Assembly: GCA_026545225.1 (NCBI GenBank)
Contig: CM048847.1
Location: 14,379,835 to 14,443,834 of the forward strand
Direction of reading: 5' to 3'
Length of the DNA: 64,000 bases
Origin: Cornus controversa
Taxonomy: Eukaryota; Streptophyta; Magnoliopsida; Cornales; Cornaceae
Below, in pieces: positions 61,846 to 64,000 of the stretch (positions are counted from its first letter, which is position 1; each line of letters starts with the position of its first letter). Below the pieces are notes generated by a model. It saw only the letters and a list, made by a program, of their open reading frames with translations, searched no databases and had not been told where the DNA came from. The position numbers and the translations under genes are program-made.

Positions 61846-64000
61846 CATGGATGAAGATCGGATCGACATGCTCGTCCTTTCTTTGGGACCCTTTGATGGT
61901 TTCATTTAGAAAAAAGTAGCGTACGATTAGTAGTATGGCACGACTTCTGTTGGAATGTGGTTTTTCAATCAAAACAACTCAAATGAAACAAGTTTAAAAT
62001 GGTTGGTAGCTTGTAAATTATTTCCTTTAGACGTCCAAACGGTCGAAATTGGAACAAAGCACCATACGGTTGTGATGAAGGTCGGATTGACATGTTCGTC
62101 ACTTCTTTTGGATGCTTTGATGGTCTAATTTGGAAAAAAGAAACTTACGATTCTGATTATGACACGACTTCTCAAGGAATGGGGTTTTTGAATCTAAACA
62201 ACTCAAACAAAACTTGTTTAAAATCATCGATAGCTTGGGAATTGTTTCTTTTACTTTTCCAGATGGTTGAAGTTGGCATAGAGCACCATACGGTTGTGAT
62301 CATTCATGAGTGCAGCAAGGAATTACTATTTTTGATTCAGGACGTCCTGATGGTTGAATTTGGCATAAAGCAATGTATAATTCTAAGTATGGCACGATTT
62401 CACGTGGATTGGGACTTTTCGAATCAGGACAAGTCAAACGAAACAAGTTCGAAACCATTGTTGTCATTCTCTATTCTTCTGGACATCCAGATGGTCAATT
62501 CTAGCATAAAGCGCCATACGGTTGTCGTCGTGCCTGATTATTGCAAGCAATTGTTCTTTACGACTCAGAACAACTCAAACAAACATGGATGAAGATCGGA
62601 TCGACATGCTCGTCGTTTCTTTGGGACGCTTTGATGGTTTCATTTAGAAAAAAGCAGCGTACGATTAGTATTATGGCACGACTTCTCTTGGAATGTGGTT
62701 TTCTAATCATAACAACTCAAATGAAACAAGTTTAAAATGGTTGTGAGCTTGCTAATTGTTTCCTTTAGATGTCCAAACGGTCGAATTTGGAACAAAGCAC
62801 CATACGGTTGTGATGAAGATCGGATTGACATGTTCGTCACTTCTTTTGGATGCTTTGATGGTCTAATTTGGAAAAAAGAAACTTACGATTCTGATTATGG
62901 CACGACTTCTCAAGGAATGGGTTTTTGAATCAGAACAACTCAAACTAAACTTGTTTGAAATCATCGATAGCTTGGGAATTGTTTCTTTTACTTGTCCAGA
63001 TGGTTGAAGTTGGCATAGAGCACCATACGGTTGTGATCATTCATGGGTGCAGTATGGAATTACTCTTTTTGATTCAGGAAGTCCTGACGGTTGAATTTGG
63101 CATAAAGCAACGTATAATTCTAAGTATGGCACGATTTCACATGGATTGGAATTTTCGAATCAGGACAAGTCAAACGAAACAAGTTCGAAACCGTTGTTGT
63201 CATTCTCTATTTTTCTGGACATCTAGATGGCCAATTCTAGCACAAAGCGCCATACGGTTGTCGTCATGCCTGATTATTGCAAGCAATAGTTCTTTCGACT
63301 CAGAACAACTCAAACAGACATGGATGAAGATCGGATCGACATGCTCGTCGTTTCTTTGGGACGCTTTGATGGTTTCATTTAGAAAAAAGCAGCGTACGAT
63401 TACTATTATGGCACGACTTCTCTTGCTTGGAATGTGGTTTTCTAATCATAACAACTCAAATGAAACAAGTTTAAAATGGTTGGTAGCTTGCAAATTGTTT
63501 CCTTTAGATGTCGAAACGGTCGAATTTGGAACCAAGCACCATACGGTTGTGACGAAGATCGGATTGACATGTTCGTCACTTCTTTTGGATGCTTTGATGG
63601 TCTAATTTGGAAAAAAGAAACTTACGATTCTGATTATGACACAACTTCTCAAGGAATGGGGTTTTTGAATCAGAACAACTGAAACTAAACTTGTTTAAAA
63701 TCATCGATAGCTTGGGAATTGTTTCTTTTACTTGTCCAGATGGTTGAAGTTGGCATAGAGCACCATACGGTTGTGATCATTCATGAGTGCAGCAAGGAAT
63801 TACTCTTTTCGATTCAGGACGTCCTCACGGTCGAATTAGGCATAAAGCAACGTATAATTCTATGTATGGCACGATTTCACGTTGATTGGACTTTTCGAAT
63901 CCGGACAGGTCAAACGAAACAAGTTCAAAACCGTTGTTGTCATTCTCTATTCTTCTAGACATCCAGATGGTCAATTCTAGCACAAAGCACCATACGGTTA
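61846..64000 (+). repeat. Trimer T8, cut by the window edge
   Basis: Units start at 61846, 62584 and 63319 (partial, 682 bp). It matches T4, not T7, by the 4-bp insertion, by GATGGCCAATTC near 63228, and by having CTCAAGGAATGG and GGCATAGAGC in the hybrid where T5-T7 have CTCATGGAATGG and GGCGTAGAGC. The array continues beyond 64000. Confidence 0.9.
63420..63429 (+). other. 4-bp insertion CTCTTGCTTGG, second copy
   Basis: Same insertion as at 53841-53850, in the same monomer and register, at an offset of 9579. Confidence 0.9.

Larger units (their letters stand above)
1..64000. repeat. Continuous satellite DNA array, about 735-bp basic unit
   Basis: The entire window is head-to-tail satellite in a single orientation. 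The anchor CATGG followed by ATGAAGATCGG recurs at 19, 757, 1495, 2230, 2961, 3696, 4431 and so on to 63319, spaced 731-741 bp, giving 86 complete units and partial ends at 1-18 and 63319-64000. No stretch of unique sequence, transposon, tRNA, rRNA or inverted segment interrupts it. Open frames of 60-218 codons recur with every unit on both strands, but they overlap each other, often open at TTG, and differ in reading frame between units; they are by-products of the repeat. A centromeric or pericentromeric location is an inference from size and homogeneity. I do not recognise the satellite family or species. Confidence 0.98.

Noticed and set aside
1..64000. CRISPR-like array
   Set aside because: Repeats are contiguous and hundreds of bases long, without short identical repeats separated by unique spacers.
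1..64000. CENP-B box (TTCG, four bases, A, two bases, CGGG)
   Set aside because: TTCG occurs often (for example TTCGAATC and TTCGAAACCG), but none of the contexts I read has the required A and CGGG at the right spacing.
1..64000. Tandem repeat derived from an LTR or other transposon
   Set aside because: No terminal repeats with primer-binding site or polypurine tract, no reverse transcriptase or transposase motifs in any frame. Origin from an element fragment cannot be excluded but is not supported.
1..64000. Simple 184-bp monomer (735 divided by four)
   Set aside because: Quarter-unit segments do not align; the shared landmarks fall at 224, 229 and 282 bp and resolve as six 142-bp-derived monomers.
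1..64000. Assignment to a named satellite family or species (for example beetle 142-bp satellites or known plant centromere repeats)
   Set aside because: Length similarity alone is not evidence, and I could not match the sequence to any family I know. A search of the 735-bp consensus against repeat databases would decide.

Overview
The whole window is one uninterrupted tandem satellite DNA array. It enters at base 1 and leaves at base 64000 inside repeat, so neither flank is present. I found no protein-coding gene, RNA gene, transposon, CRISPR array, origin or attachment site. The organism is certainly a eukaryote (64 kb of layered, homogenised satellite, as in centromeric or pericentromeric heterochromatin). 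The species cannot be read from the sequence. Base composition is about 37-40% G+C (by eye), and CpG is not depleted (about 30 per 735 bp). This fits a genome with little CpG methylation, such as many insects, better than a vertebrate or a heavily methylated plant centromere, but that is only a lean.

The array has at least five levels. (1) A monomer of about 142 bp. (2) Two diverged monomer classes, A and B, that alternate; A carries TATGGCACGA at monomer position 48 (offset 47) and B does not. (3) A basic unit of about 735 bp made of three A-B dimers, A1-B1-A2-B2-A3-B3 (143+81+142+87+140+142 bp in the copy at 3737-4471). B1 has lost its middle (about 61 bp) and B2 has lost its tail (about 55 bp), so the unit looks like 224+229+282 bp segments and is shorter than 6 x 142. 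(4) Higher-order repeats (HORs) of six, five, four or three 735-bp unit types, called U1-U6 here. (5) Multi-kilobase block duplications of whole HOR stretches.

Units are counted from the recurrent CATGG that precedes ATGAAGATCGG. There are 86 complete units between 19 and 63318, of 731-741 bp, mean about 736, plus partial ends. Left part, 19-33864: a six-unit HOR of 4412-4413 bp (U1-U6) with five-unit (3682 bp) and three-unit (2209 bp) deletion derivatives. Middle, 33865-46371: mixed blocks containing hybrid units, including a U4/U1 chimera first seen at 37542. Right part, 46372-64000: a three-unit HOR of 2210 bp, U2-U3-U4/1, built on that chimera, with one two-unit and one four-unit derivative.

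Long-range copies are nested: near-identical segments recur at offsets of 14717, 16926 and 6622 bp on the left and 9579 bp on the right, all multiples of the 735-bp unit. Nothing in the window works together as a pathway; the biology is that of satellite turnover by unequal exchange and conversion, possibly with a chromatin role. All unit boundaries were found by reading the sequence directly, and identity statements come from comparing translated frames and checked bases, not from an alignment program.
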